A model generated the notes under the pieces. It made no database searches. It had not been told where the DNA came from and worked only from the letters and a program-made list of their open reading frames with translations. Positions 8,687 through 16,778 of a DNA stretch of 64,000 nt are shown here, piece after piece. Origin of the DNA: an uncultured Oscillibacter sp. Its GTDB lineage: Bacteria; Bacillota; Clostridia; Oscillospirales; Oscillospiraceae. The stretch lies in the NCBI GenBank assembly GCA_910587705.1, contig CAJUMX010000004.1, positions 124,001-188,000 of the forward strand. Reading direction: 5' to 3'. The position numbers and the translations under genes were made by a program. Numbering within the stretch: the first letter of the stretch is position 1; every line of letters begins with the position of its first letter.

Positions 8687-8723
8687 AAAGCGGCGCGGTA
8701 AAAAACCGTGCCGCTTTTTTTGT
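8687..8723 (+). terminator. Rho-independent terminator
   Basis: A 12-bp stem with one G-T pair (8687-8698 with 8706-8717) has an A-rich loop and is followed by a T-run. It ends transcription of the small membrane protein gene, 5 nt after its stop. Confidence 0.85.
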
Positions 8724-8730
8724 TTCCCCC

Positions 8731-8759
8731 TTGACAAGAACGATTGTTCGAGTTAAAAT
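8731..8759 (+). promoter_or_regulatory. Consensus sigma-A promoter of the SOS-type repair operon
   Basis: TTGACA (8731-8736) and TAAAAT (8754-8759) are 17 bp apart. The spacer is filled by a LexA-type box, so the promoter should be shut while that box is bound. Confidence 0.85.
8737..8750. promoter_or_regulatory. LexA (SOS) box
   Basis: AGAAC-GATT-GTTCG fits the Gram-positive LexA consensus CGAAC-N4-GTTCG at 9 of 10 defined positions. It occupies most of the spacer between the -35 and -10. The downstream genes are of the DNA-repair type, which supports the assignment. LexA itself is not in the window. Confidence 0.75.
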
Positions 8760-8765
8760 AATACT

Positions 8766-8779
8766 CGAACAAATTTTCT
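8766..8779. promoter_or_regulatory. Second, weaker LexA-like box
   Basis: CGAAC-AAAT-TTTCT keeps one full half-site and part of the other, and starts at about +1. With the upstream box it also forms a 10-bp inverted repeat, TTGTTCGAGT (8745-8754) with ACTCGAACAA (8763-8772). This may allow cooperative binding. Confidence 0.45.
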
Positions 8780-8797
8780 ATATCGGAGGGATTCCTT

Positions 8798-8986
8798 ATG
8801 ACTGGCTGGACTTTCTTTTTTACGGTTCTGGGCGTTGCCATTCTCACCGCTCAGCTATTCCGTCTCATCGACCTGATCGAACGGCCCGCCCAGCACACCC
8901 ATAAGGCCGTCTGTCTCCCGGAGGCCTGGAACGTGCGGCTGTGGGAGACCCTGCGTGAAAAGCCATGGACGTCCTGGAGAAGCTGA
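8798..8986 (+). CDS. Small SOS-operon membrane protein of unknown function
   Basis: This 62-aa protein is preceded by GGAGGG at good spacing. It has one hydrophobic helix (about residues 5-24) followed by a short charged tail with three Trp residues. It is the first gene after the LexA-type promoter and overlaps the radical SAM gene by 22 nt, so the next start is probably translated by coupling. I recognise no family. Small single-pass membrane proteins made under SOS control in other bacteria (YneA, SidA) delay cell division; that parallel rests on size, topology and regulation only. It may instead serve only as a translated leader. Confidence 0.6.
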   Translation: MTGWTFFFTVLGVAILTAQLFRLIDLIERPAQHTHKAVCLPEAWNVRLWETLREKPWTSWRS

Positions 8987-10239
8987 CCGTCCTCACCGAC
9001 GCCGCCAAGTATGACGCCGCCTGTACCTCCAGCGGCGGGACCCGGACCGCAAAGAAAGGGTATATCGGCAACACCTCCACCGCTCTGGCGGGCTGCTGCC
9101 ACACCTTTTCCGCCGACGGGCGCTGTGTCACCCTGCTAAAGGTTCTGCTGACCAACCGCTGTGTGTACGATTGCAAATACTGCGTCAATCGCCGGAGCAA
9201 CGATACAAAGCGAGCAGCCTTCACCCCAGAGGAGCTGGCGGATCTAACCATCCAGTTTTACCGTCGGAATTATATCGAGGGGCTCTTTCTCTCCTCCGGG
9301 GTTTTTCGCAGCCCGGACTACACCACGGAGCTGATGATTCAGGCCCTGTCCCTGCTCCGGGAGCAGTACCGCTTCAACGGCTATATCCACGCCAAGGCCA
9401 TCCCCGGCGCCGCACCGGAGCTGGTGGAGCGGCTGGGCTTTTTGGCGGACCGGCTCAGCGTGAACATTGAACTGCCCTCGGAGGCAGGGCTGAAATCCCT
9501 GGCCCCGGACAAAACAAAAGGGGCCATTTTGGCCCCCATGCGGCAGATTCAGACCCGAAACCAGCAAAGCCGGGAGGAGCTGGTAAAGTACCGGCACGCC
9601 CCCCGCTTCGCCCCCGCCGGACAGAGCACCCAGCTGATTGTTGGAGCTACCCAGGATACGGACTTTCACATTCTCCGGCTGACCCAGGGCCTCTATGACC
9701 GCTACAGTCTGAAACGAGTGTTCTATTCCGCTTATGTCCCGGTGGTGGAGCACGCCCTGCTGCCCGCCAAGGATGTCAAGCCGCCCCTTCTGCGGGAGCA
9801 CCGGCTCTATCAGGCGGACTGGCTGCTGCGATTCTACGGTTTCCGGGCGGAGGAGCTGCTGGACGAGGGAAACCAGGACTTTGACACCCGGGTGGACCCC
9901 AAATGCAGCTGGGCCCTGGCCCACTTGGACTTCTTCCCGGTGGAGGTCAACACCGCTGCCTATGAAACCCTGCTGCGGATTCCCGGCGTGGGGGTCACCT
10001 CCGCCCGGCGGATTCTCAGCGCCCGGCGGGTGGGGCCCCTTCATATCGACAACCTGAAAAAGCTTGGCGTGGTGATGAAGCGGGCCCAGTATTTTCTCAC
10101 CGCCTCCGGCAAAATGGCGGAGGGCCTGCGCTTCACGCCGGACAGTCTCCTTCGGGGGCTTATCGCCGCCGAGCGGCCCCTGCTGCCCCAGCAAGAGGCG
10201 GTGCAATTGTCCCTCTTTGATTCGGCAGAGACGGCGTAA
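8965..10239 (+). CDS. Putative DNA modification/repair radical SAM protein
   Basis: This is a radical SAM enzyme of the group that occurs beside a DUF4130/uracil-glycosylase-type partner and is thought to act on damaged or modified DNA. The iron-sulfur motif CVYDCKYC (Cys66, 70, 73) has the CX3CX2C spacing, and cysteines 44, 45 and 54 just before it may hold another cluster. The C-terminal part contains a helix-hairpin-helix (LLRIPGVGVTSARRIL), a non-specific DNA-binding element. At 424 aa it is of usual size. No strong ribosome-binding site precedes ATG 8965, in line with coupling to the overlapping small gene. The chemical substrate is not known. Confidence 0.85.
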   Translation: MDVLEKLTVLTDAAKYDAACTSSGGTRTAKKGYIGNTSTALAGCCHTFSADGRCVTLLKVLLTNRCVYDCKYCVNRRSNDTKRAAFTPEELADLTIQFYRRNYIEGLFLSSGVFRSPDYTTELMIQALSLLREQYRFNGYIHAKAIPGAAPELVERLGFLADRLSVNIELPSEAGLKSLAPDKTKGAILAPMRQIQTRNQQSREELVKYRHAPRFAPAGQSTQLIVGATQDTDFHILRLTQGLYDRYSLKRVFYSAYVPVVEHALLPAKDVKPPLLREHRLYQADWLLRFYGFRAEELLDEGNQDFDTRVDPKCSWALAHLDFFPVEVNTAAYETLLRIPGVGVTSARRILSARRVGPLHIDNLKKLGVVMKRAQYFLTASGKMAEGLRFTPDSLLRGLIAAERPLLPQQEAVQLSLFDSAETA

Positions 10240-10259
10240 CCCGCTCCCGGAGGATTTCT

Positions 10260-11081
10260 ATGGACGTAATCTATCACTACGACGGCAGCTTCGACGGCTT
10301 CCTCTCCTGCATCTTTGACAGCTACGCCCACAGAGAAATCCCCGCCGGATTCTGCTCCGGCGAGGATGGCGTCTTTACCCTATTCGATTCCCGGACGGTC
10401 CCCCAAAACCCAGAGCACGCGGCCCGCGTTCTGCGGAAGGTCGCCGCCTTGTCCCCGGAAGCCGCCGTGCTGCTGCGGCGCGGCTTTCTCACCTGTCTGC
10501 CGGAGAAGGAGTTGCGCCTGTTCCAGGTCGTCGCCAAGCTGCTCCGGGAGGGCCCCGGCTTTCTCCGCAACCGCTCCGACGGGACCCTCTACCCAGTTAT
10601 CCGGGCTGTCCAGCACCTGAATGGAGAAGTCCATCTTTTAAAAGGCTTCGTCCGCTTCTCCGACCTGGGAGGCGTGCTGGGGGGCGAGATTGAGCCGAAA
10701 AATCGGGTGCTCCCCGTACTGGGCGGACACTTCACCGCCCGCTTTCATAACGAGCCGTTTTTCCTCTATGACCGCACCCACAAGGAGGCCCTGTTTCATG
10801 TCCCCGGTCAGTCAGTCATTCGTCCCCTGGCATCTTTTCAGATGGCCCCACCGGACGAGATGGAAGCCCATTACCGCCTTTTGTGGAAACGCTTCTACGA
10901 CACCATCGCCATTAAGGAACGGGAGAACCCCCGTCTGCGCATGAGCAACATGCCCAAGCGCTACTGGGGGACTATGACGGAATTTCAAGGGGAGGCTTAT
11001 TTTCAGCCGGTCTCCGCGGCCGCCGGTCTCTCGCCGCCGTCGATTCAACCCAGTCTTTCACCGGGCACGGAGCCGTGTTAG
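10260..11081 (+). CDS. DUF4130 (TIGR03915-type) putative DNA metabolism protein
   Basis: This is the partner of the radical SAM protein upstream. The start YHYDGSFDGFL is the family's N-terminal signature, the body is the DUF4130 domain, and the end carries RLRMSNMPKRYWGTMTEFQ-like residues. In other genomes this domain is fused or linked to a uracil-DNA-glycosylase domain; here that domain is absent. It begins 20 nt after the previous stop behind GGAGGA. At 273 aa it runs slightly past the conserved end with a low-complexity Ser/Pro tail. No clear terminator is seen in the 83 bp before sigF. The function is inferred from family linkage only. Confidence 0.82.
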   Translation: MDVIYHYDGSFDGFLSCIFDSYAHREIPAGFCSGEDGVFTLFDSRTVPQNPEHAARVLRKVAALSPEAAVLLRRGFLTCLPEKELRLFQVVAKLLREGPGFLRNRSDGTLYPVIRAVQHLNGEVHLLKGFVRFSDLGGVLGGEIEPKNRVLPVLGGHFTARFHNEPFFLYDRTHKEALFHVPGQSVIRPLASFQMAPPDEMEAHYRLLWKRFYDTIAIKERENPRLRMSNMPKRYWGTMTEFQGEAYFQPVSAAAGLSPPSIQPSLSPGTEPC

Positions 11082-11164
11082 GGTTCTTCTTGCCCTTCGG
11101 GTATACGGGAACCCCAAGCCGCAAGGCTTGTCAAGAGCCCCCTGTGTCTTTTAAAAAACGGAAG

Positions 11165-11869
11165 TTACACCTCAAAGCTCTCCCGCAGCCGCTTTAATCC
11201 CCGGCGCTCCAGCCGGGATATTTGCACCTGAGACACGCCCACCACCCGGGCCGTCTGCTCCTGGGTCAGACCCTTGAAATAGCGGAGGAGAATCGTCATC
11301 CGCTCCTTTTCCGGCAGGCGGTCAATGGCCTCCCGGAGGGCGATGCGCTCCACCAGCCCCTCCTCCGGGGCCTCGGTGCCCAGGGAGCCCTCCAAAGTCA
11401 GCCCATCCGCCGTCTCCTGCTGGAGGGACTCCGGTGCGTCAGTGGCCAGGTCCGTCCGGGCAATCTCCTCCGGCGTCAGACCCGTGGCCTCCGACAGCTC
11501 CGACAGGGCCGGCTCTCGGCCCAGCTGGTGGCGGAGACGCTCTCGGGCCGTGTAAAGGGTCTGTGCCTGTTCCCGGATGCTGCGCCCCACCTTCACGGCT
11601 CCGTCGTCCCGCAGGAAGCGGCGGATCTCCCCGGCAATCTTGGGCACGGCATAGGTAGAAAAGCAGGTGCCGTAATCGAAGTCGAACCCCTGGACCGCCT
11701 TCAAAAACCCCAGGCAGCCCAGTTGATATAGATCGTCCGGCTCCACGCCCCGGCCGTAGTACCGCCGGACCACGCTCCAGATCAGGCCGTTGTTCTCGAT
11801 GACCGCCTGTTCGCAGGCGTCCCGGTCCCCCTGCTGGGCCGCCCGGAGGAGCTCCAGCGCGGCGCTCAT
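11165..11869 (-). CDS. sigF: RNA polymerase sporulation sigma factor SigF
   Basis: This is the first forespore-specific sigma factor, held inactive by SpoIIAB until septation. Sigma region 2 (about residues 25-90: NNGLIWSVVRRYYG, then DLYQLGCLGFLKAVQGFD), region 3 (about 105-160) and region 4 with the HTH TQEQTARVVGVSQVQISRLE (near 205-225) are all present. The 234-aa length matches SigF/SigG. Its place as third gene of the spoIIA operon, overlapping spoIIAB by 4 nt, separates it from the closely related SigG. Confidence 0.95.
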   Translation of the reverse strand: MSAALELLRAAQQGDRDACEQAVIENNGLIWSVVRRYYGRGVEPDDLYQLGCLGFLKAVQGFDFDYGTCFSTYAVPKIAGEIRRFLRDDGAVKVGRSIREQAQTLYTARERLRHQLGREPALSELSEATGLTPEEIARTDLATDAPESLQQETADGLTLEGSLGTEAPEEGLVERIALREAIDRLPEKERMTILLRYFKGLTQEQTARVVGVSQVQISRLERRGLKRLRESFEV

Positions 11870-12309
11870 TTCTTCACGCGGGGGGCCAGCTTTTTCCGCA
11901 TCACCACCGTGGTCCCCTTGTTCACGGCGGACCGCACCGTCACCTTATCCATAAAGCTCTCCATGATGGTAAAGCCCATGCCGCTGCGCTCCTCCCCCCC
12001 GGTGGTAAACATGGGCTGGCGGGCCTTGTCCACATCGGGAATGCCCCGGCCGTGGTCCTTTACCGTCAGCTCCAGCACGTTCCCCGCCAGCACCCGCAGC
12101 TTCAGCGTCACGCCGCCGATGGCGTCCGGGTAGCCGTGGACAATGGCGTTGGTCACCGCCTCGCTGACGGCGGTTTTGATATCCTCCAGCTCGTTGAGGG
12201 TAGGGTCCAGCTGGGCGGCGAAACAGGCCGCGGCGGAGCGGGCAAAGCTCTCGTTCCGGCTCTGGCTGGGAAAGTCCATCGTGACCTCATTGACTGCCTT
12301 GGTCCTCAT
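11866..12309 (-). CDS. spoIIAB: Anti-sigma F factor SpoIIAB
   Basis: This is a serine kinase of the GHKL fold that binds sigma F or phosphorylates SpoIIAA. The N box (AVSEAVTNAIVHGY, about residues 47-60), the DHGRGIPD loop and the G box (ERSGMGFTIM) are intact, so ATP binding is expected. The 147-aa length is normal. The start ATG 12309 has AAGGAGG at proper distance, and that site overlaps the spoIIAA stop. The order spoIIAA-spoIIAB-sigF is the standard operon. Confidence 0.95.
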   Translation of the reverse strand: MRTKAVNEVTMDFPSQSRNESFARSAAACFAAQLDPTLNELEDIKTAVSEAVTNAIVHGYPDAIGGVTLKLRVLAGNVLELTVKDHGRGIPDVDKARQPMFTTGGEERSGMGFTIMESFMDKVTVRSAVNKGTTVVMRKKLAPRVKK

Positions 12310-12324
12310 GTATGTAAAACCTCC

Positions 12325-12630
12325 TTATTTGATCGTCACCAGCCGGTTCACCCCGGCGGCCTCCAGCACCCGCCGGGCCTGGGGTGGCACGCCCCGCACC
12401 AGCAGCCCCCCGTCCAGAAGCTGCATCTTCTGCCGGGCCCGAAGAATTACCGCGATGCCGGAGCTGTCCATAAAGGTCACCCCCGACAGGTCCAGCACCA
12501 GCTTCCGGGGCAGGGCCGCGTCCAGGGCCTCCTCCAGCTCCCGGAGGGCGGTCCGGGCTCCGGGGTGGTCCAGCTCCCCGCTGAGCTCCAGCAGCAGGTT
12601 CCGGTCCGCGCTCTTTGCCAGGATTTCCAT
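12325..12630 (-). CDS. spoIIAA: Anti-anti-sigma factor SpoIIAA
   Basis: This STAS-domain protein releases sigma F from SpoIIAB when dephosphorylated. The DSSG motif (residues 55-58) holds the serine that SpoIIAB phosphorylates. At 101 aa it is slightly shorter than the Bacillus protein. The frame is open for another 81 codons upstream, but ATG 12630 has GAGGGG at good spacing and gives the family length. A sigma-H promoter is expected upstream; I could not find a convincing one. Confidence 0.92.
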   Translation of the reverse strand: MEILAKSADRNLLLELSGELDHPGARTALRELEEALDAALPRKLVLDLSGVTFMDSSGIAVILRARQKMQLLDGGLLVRGVPPQARRVLEAAGVNRLVTIK

Positions 12631-12815
12631 AGCGTTCCCCTCTTTTGTCAAAAATATACCTGATTCGCCAGTTTTTGCCCCTGGCCCCGGATGGGACGGG
12701 CTTTTCAAAGTTGATGATAGCACGTCCCGCTCCGGCTTTCTGTCGAAATCCATAAGAAAACTCTGGAAATTTTGGCAAAAAGCGGAAACCTCTCCTCCGG
12801 CCCTTGAAACATCAG

Positions 12816-12841
12816 CGCCCGCTGCCTTACGGCAGCGGGCG
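12816..12841. other. Perfect hairpin in the spoIIAA-blaI divergent region
   Basis: An 11-bp perfect stem (12816-12826 with 12831-12841) has a TTAC loop in the 306-bp divergent gap (12631-12936). No gene ends nearby and the T-run is short (TTTC). It could be a terminator left from a lost gene or an insulator between the two divergent promoters. Apart from this hairpin and the blaI promoter region I see nothing in the gap. Confidence 0.5.
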
Positions 12842-12866
12842 TTTCCAGTTTGTAACCAATTTGAGG

Positions 12867-12917
12867 TTGACAAACGTCTACCTCCCTGTTATGCTTTAGG
12901 TAGACAATCGTATACCT
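12867..12917 (+). promoter_or_regulatory. blaI promoter with triple operator half-sites
   Basis: TTGACA (12867-12872) and TATGCT (12890-12895) have a 17-bp spacer. GTCTACCT (12876-12883) and AGGTAGAC (12898-12905) form a perfect inverted repeat across the -10. A second repeat, AGGTA/TACCT, spans 12898-12917. GTCTAC/GTAGAC arms resemble the TACA/TGTA half-sites of BlaI/MecI operators, so autoregulation is likely. Confidence 0.72.
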
Positions 12918-12936
12918 GACCGAGGGAGGTGTTTTC

Positions 12937-13314
12937 ATGAAAATTGAACTTTCCAACAGCGAGTGGAAGCTGATGCGCCGCCTGTGGGACCGCGCTCCCA
13001 GCACCATCACGGAGCTGACGGCGGCTCTTCGGGAGGAGACCGGGTGGAGCAAAAACACGGTGATCACCATGCTCTCCCGGCTGGAGGCCAAGGGAGCCGT
13101 CCGGCACGAGGAGGGCGGAAAGGCCAAGCGCTACTTTCCCGCCCTCCGGCGGGAGGACGCCGCCCGGGACGAGACGGAAAGCTTCCTCTCCAAGGTCTAC
13201 GGCGGCAGCCTGGGGCTGATGATGAGCGCCATGGTGGAGAGCCGCCGGCTGTCCGAATCGGACATCGCGGAGCTGTCCGCCATCCTGGACAAAGCGGGAG
13301 GTGAGGACACATGA
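12937..13314 (+). CDS. BlaI/MecI/CopY-family transcriptional repressor
   Basis: This winged-helix repressor has the family start (LSNSEWKLMRRLWDRAPSTITEL), the recognition helix in WSKNTVITMLSRLEAKGAV and the wing in HEEGGKAKRYFPAL, then a C-terminal dimerisation region with the LSxxDIxEL block. The 125-aa length is typical. It overlaps the M56 protease gene by 4 nt. In characterised pairs the protease cleaves the repressor on ligand binding. What this pair senses is unknown because the protease lacks the penicillin-binding domain. Confidence 0.9.
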   Translation: MKIELSNSEWKLMRRLWDRAPSTITELTAALREETGWSKNTVITMLSRLEAKGAVRHEEGGKAKRYFPALRREDAARDETESFLSKVYGGSLGLMMSAMVESRRLSESDIAELSAILDKAGGEDT

Positions 13315-16300
13315 AGGAAATCCTGCTGACCTCCTCGGCGCTGATTTTGGCGCTGTTGGCCCTCCGGCGGCTGTTTCGGAAGGTCCTCTCCCGCCGGGCC
13401 CAGTACGCCCTCTGGGGGCTGGTGCTGCTGCGGCTGCTGATTCCGGCCAGCCTTCCGGCGGCGGATTTCAGCTTGCTGACGGCGGCGGAGCCGGTGGTGT
13501 CCGGCCTGGAGGGACAGGCGCTCTACCTGTCCCCCTCCCGGGTCACCCTGACCGCTCCAGAGGGGCCCCTTCCCTCGTACCGTTCCGAAGAGGACCCCAA
13601 AATCGTGCTGGGCCCGCCCTCGGAAAACAGCGTTTACAGCTATACCAACAGCCAGCAGGTGGTCCATGAGGTGGAATACGCCCGGCAGATCGTCCTGGCG
13701 GACCAGCTGCCCCCCATCTGGTACGGCGGCATGGCGGCCATGGCCTGCTGGCTGGTCCTCTCCAATCTGCTGTTCTGGCGAAAGCTCCGCAGGGCGCGGA
13801 CGCCCTATCCCGTGGAGGGCACCGGTCGCCGGGTCTATCTGGTGGAGGAGGGTCTGCCCTCCCCCTGCCTCTTCGGGCTCTTCCGCCCCGCCATTTACCT
13901 GACCCCCGCCGCCCTCCAAAGCCCGGACCGCCTCCGGCACGTCCTGGCCCACGAGGAGACCCACGCCCGGCACCTTGACCCCCTTTGGTCCCTGCTCCGG
14001 GCCGTGTGCCTGACGGTTTACTGGTTCGACCCCCTGGTCTGGTGGGCGGCCCTGGCCTCCCGGACAGACTGCGAGCTGGCCTGTGACGAGGGAGCCCTCC
14101 GCCGTCTCGGCGAGGCGGAGCGGGTGCCCTATGGCCGGACCCTTCTCTCCCTTATCCCCGTGCGGAAAGCCCCGGCGAATCCCCTGCTCTCCGCCACCAC
14201 CATGACGGCGGGAAAGCGCCAGCTCAAGGACCGGATCACCCGCGTGGCGGAGAACCCGGTCTATCTGGGCCGGGCCCTCTTCGCCGCCGTGGCCCTGGCG
14301 GCGCTGGTGTGCGCCGTCACCTTCACCGGAGCCAAGAAAACGGAGGCCCCGGCCCCCGAACCGACCCGCTTTCACGACGTGGACGAGGCCGTTGCCGCCC
14401 TGGCGGAGGAGCTTCAGAACTACGGCGGCCCGGAGGTTGACATCATGTCCAAGCTGATCGTCTACACCCCGGAGAATCCGCCGGAGTATTTCGACCTGGA
14501 AGATGGCGAGATGCTCCGGGTCCACTGGGGAATGTCCTACTCCCTGTCCAGCAGCCTGTCGAACCCCATGGGCTGGCTCTGCTCCCTCTACCGGGTGGAT
14601 TTGGAGCCGGACTATCTGCCTCGAAACATGGAGATTCTGGGCAGCGACGGCCGGTATCAGTACGGCGTCAGCCGCCCCGACTGGGCCCCGGAGCTGAAGC
14701 GGGGCGAGACCACCGGCATGTCCTTGATGAACCTGGTGATTGGCCGCGTCCGGGAGAGCGTTCTCTCCTGCGAGAGCCTGAAGCAGGCGGACCGGCCGGA
14801 CTGGAACGCCGCCGTCACCATCCCCCTGGACGGCCTGGAGCCCTATGAGCCCAAGGTGTCGGAGAAGCTTCCCTTCCCCGACAGCTCCCTGAATATGCTG
14901 GGGGGCTTGGAGGACCCGGACCACGTCCTGGGGGACTATGGCTTGATGTTCTTCGAGGGCGGCGGCAGGGTCTATGCCGGAGTCCAGCACATAGCCAGAA
15001 GCTCATTCCCCACGCCCTTCTGGTCCTTCCGCCCCGGCGCAGGCGGGAACTACAGCGCCTCCCTGTTCTGCAACCTCCTGGGACACGACGGCTTCTGCAT
15101 CACTTACAACGCCAACGACGGACCCCGGACCGTCACCCACGAATACTATTATTTGAACGAGGAAGGCTGGCCCGTTCTCCTGGCTCGGATGGAGGACTAT
15201 CCCCAGCACATCGATCTGGACGGTGACGGAGTAAACGAGTTGGTCTCCCAGGGCTTCTACGCCGACCACTTCTACTTCCGCCGGGACGGGAAGTACTACA
15301 AAGCGGACCTGCGGCCCCTGCTGTGGACCGTCTGGCCCGAGGGCACGTATTTCTGCTTCGACGGTTGGGACCCCGCCACCCGCTCCATGCCCTTCCGGGC
15401 CGACATCCGGCTCTCCTCACCAGGAGCCTCCACACTGTCTCAACAACACCGGACTCTGTACTTCGACGGGGAGAACCTTCTGGTCTACAACGACCAGCGG
15501 CACTTCACAGACCACATGATCGGGTGGTTTGACGAGGAGTTCACCGTCAAGGACGCCGCCCTGACGGCGGTGGAGGAGCGGTTCCGCGCCTCCCGCGTGG
15601 AGGGCGCTTACTGCGACGACTGGCGGATTACCAGCATCGGCGAGGGCTATGGGGTGGAGGTGGACGGGAAATACTATGTCTTCCGGCAGGTCTCCTACGA
15701 GTTCCACACGCCGGAGCTCCAGGACGCCCCGGCGCTGGGCGAGGGGGCACAGGACCACTGGGCCGCCCCCTCCTCCGAGGACCTCTGGCTGATGTTCTAT
15801 GTTCCCTCCTGGCACTCCGGGGACACGGTTTCGTACGCGGACTTCGTGTATCTCCACAGCTTCCAGCATGAGGGCAGGTTCACCCTCTCTGAAGAGTTTG
15901 TCCGCCAAAAGCTCCGGGAGATCCCCGCCCTGGACACCATTTACCTGGGCACCGCCACCCTGAAAGCGGAAACCTCCGTCGTCTCCGCCGCCGGCCTTGC
16001 CCAGGCGGTGATGGACCATCTTATGGAGGCGGATACCATTAACATGACCCTGCTGGCCTCCGAAGGGGGCGGGCGATACGATGTGGCCCCCCAGGCCCTG
16101 TCGGACTGGATCGGGGAATTTACGGACAAGTATCTCTGGAGCTATGCCGGGGACCCCGGCAGCATGCCCGCCGGGTCTTTGCTGATGATAAGCGGGGACC
16201 TGAGCCTCCGTTTCTGGCCGGAGAGCGATTTGGTCCTGCTCCACACCTGGGACAGGGACGTCTGGCTCCGGGCGGAGCCCGCACCCGGAACGCCGTCCAT

Positions 16301-16703
16301 TTTCTATCTGGCGCAGTCCTGGTACGAGATCGCGGAGGGCCAGAGTATCCCCATTCAGGAGGCGCTGGATGAGATTTTCTCAAGCGGTTCCGTTCTCTTT
16401 CTTCTCTTCACCCAAGGAGAGGAATACGTTGCCTCCCGCACGACGGACCCCGTCCGGCTTGACCGCACGGAGGCTTTCGCGGAGGACTACGTGTGGGCCC
16501 TTGCCCCGGCCAGCTATACCCTCTCCCCCGATGAGCTAAGGCTGTCCTCCCCGGACTACCGGCAAAGCTTCTCGTTCAATCCACACAACTCGCTTGTAGA
16601 ACTCCGGCAAGAGGACCAATCCTTCTGGTTTACGGTCCAGCCGAAGGCGGACGGTCCTTCCATCTATGACTTTGTGTACGCCTGGTATGAGGCGGCGGCC
16701 TGA
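13311..16703 (+). CDS. M56-family (BlaR1-like) membrane metallopeptidase with a very large sensor region
   Basis: The N-terminal part is a BlaR1/MecR1-type zinc protease: membrane helices near residues 3-20, 31-50 and 137-157, the active site HEETH (214-218), and a last helix near 319-340. In BlaR1 a penicillin-binding sensor of about 250 aa follows. Here about 790 residues of unrelated, probably extracytoplasmic sequence follow, with a calcium-loop-like DLDGDGVNEL element (integrin/FG-GAP style) about two thirds along the protein. No SxxK active site of a beta-lactam sensor was seen. It overlaps the repressor upstream. It may sense a wall or surface ligand other than beta-lactams; this is inference. 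Confidence 0.8.
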   Translation: MKEILLTSSALILALLALRRLFRKVLSRRAQYALWGLVLLRLLIPASLPAADFSLLTAAEPVVSGLEGQALYLSPSRVTLTAPEGPLPSYRSEEDPKIVLGPPSENSVYSYTNSQQVVHEVEYARQIVLADQLPPIWYGGMAAMACWLVLSNLLFWRKLRRARTPYPVEGTGRRVYLVEEGLPSPCLFGLFRPAIYLTPAALQSPDRLRHVLAHEETHARHLDPLWSLLRAVCLTVYWFDPLVWWAALASRTDCELACDEGALRRLGEAERVPYGRTLLSLIPVRKAPANPLLSATTMTAGKRQLKDRITRVAENPVYLGRALFAAVALAALVCAVTFTGAKKTEAPAPEPTRFHDVDEAVAALAEELQNYGGPEVDIMSKLIVYTPENPPEYFDLEDGEMLRVHWGMSYSLSSSLSNPMGWLCSLYRVDLEPDYLPRNMEILGSDGRYQYGVSRPDWAPELKRGETTGMSLMNLVIGRVRESVLSCESLKQADRPDWNAAVTIPLDGLEPYEPKVSEKLPFPDSSLNMLGGLEDPDHVLGDYGLMFFEGGGRVYAGVQHIARSSFPTPFWSFRPGAGGNYSASLFCNLLGHDGFCITYNANDGPRTVTHEYYYLNEEGWPVLLARMEDYPQHIDLDGDGVNELVSQGFYADHFYFRRDGKYYKADLRPLLWTVWPEGTYFCFDGWDPATRSMPFRADIRLSSPGASTLSQQHRTLYFDGENLLVYNDQRHFTDHMIGWFDEEFTVKDAALTAVEERFRASRVEGAYCDDWRITSIGEGYGVEVDGKYYVFRQVSYEFHTPELQDAPALGEGAQDHWAAPSSEDLWLMFYVPSWHSGDTVSYADFVYLHSFQHEGRFTLSEEFVRQKLREIPALDTIYLGTATLKAETSVVSAAGLAQAVMDHLMEADTINMTLLASEGGGRYDVAPQALSDWIGEFTDKYLWSYAGDPGSMPAGSLLMISGDLSLRFWPESDLVLLHTWDRDVWLRAEPAPGTPSIFYLAQSWYEIAEGQSIPIQEALDEIFSSGSVLFLLFTQGEEYVASRTTDPVRLDRTEAFAEDYVWALAPASYTLSPDELRLSSPDYRQSFSFNPHNSLVELRQEDQSFWFTVQPKADGPSIYDFVYAWYEAAA

Positions 16704-16778
16704 ATACGGCGGCGGGAAAGTCATAACCTTCAACTAAGCCGTAAGCTTGCGTAAGCCCTGGAATGGCATGATACAGAC

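Noticed and set aside
10041..11160. Terminator between DUF4130 gene and sigF
   Set aside because: Small inverted repeats (CAAGCC-GCAA-GGCTTG near 11115) lack a T-run on either strand, so I do not list it.
12631..12936. Sigma-H promoter for spoIIAA
   Set aside because: A GAAT element exists on the minus strand near 12663 but no AGGA-type -35 at proper distance could be found.
13311..16703. Beta-lactam resistance by blaR1-blaI
   Set aside because: No beta-lactamase gene and no penicillin-binding sensor domain are present; only the protease and repressor are BlaR1/BlaI-like.
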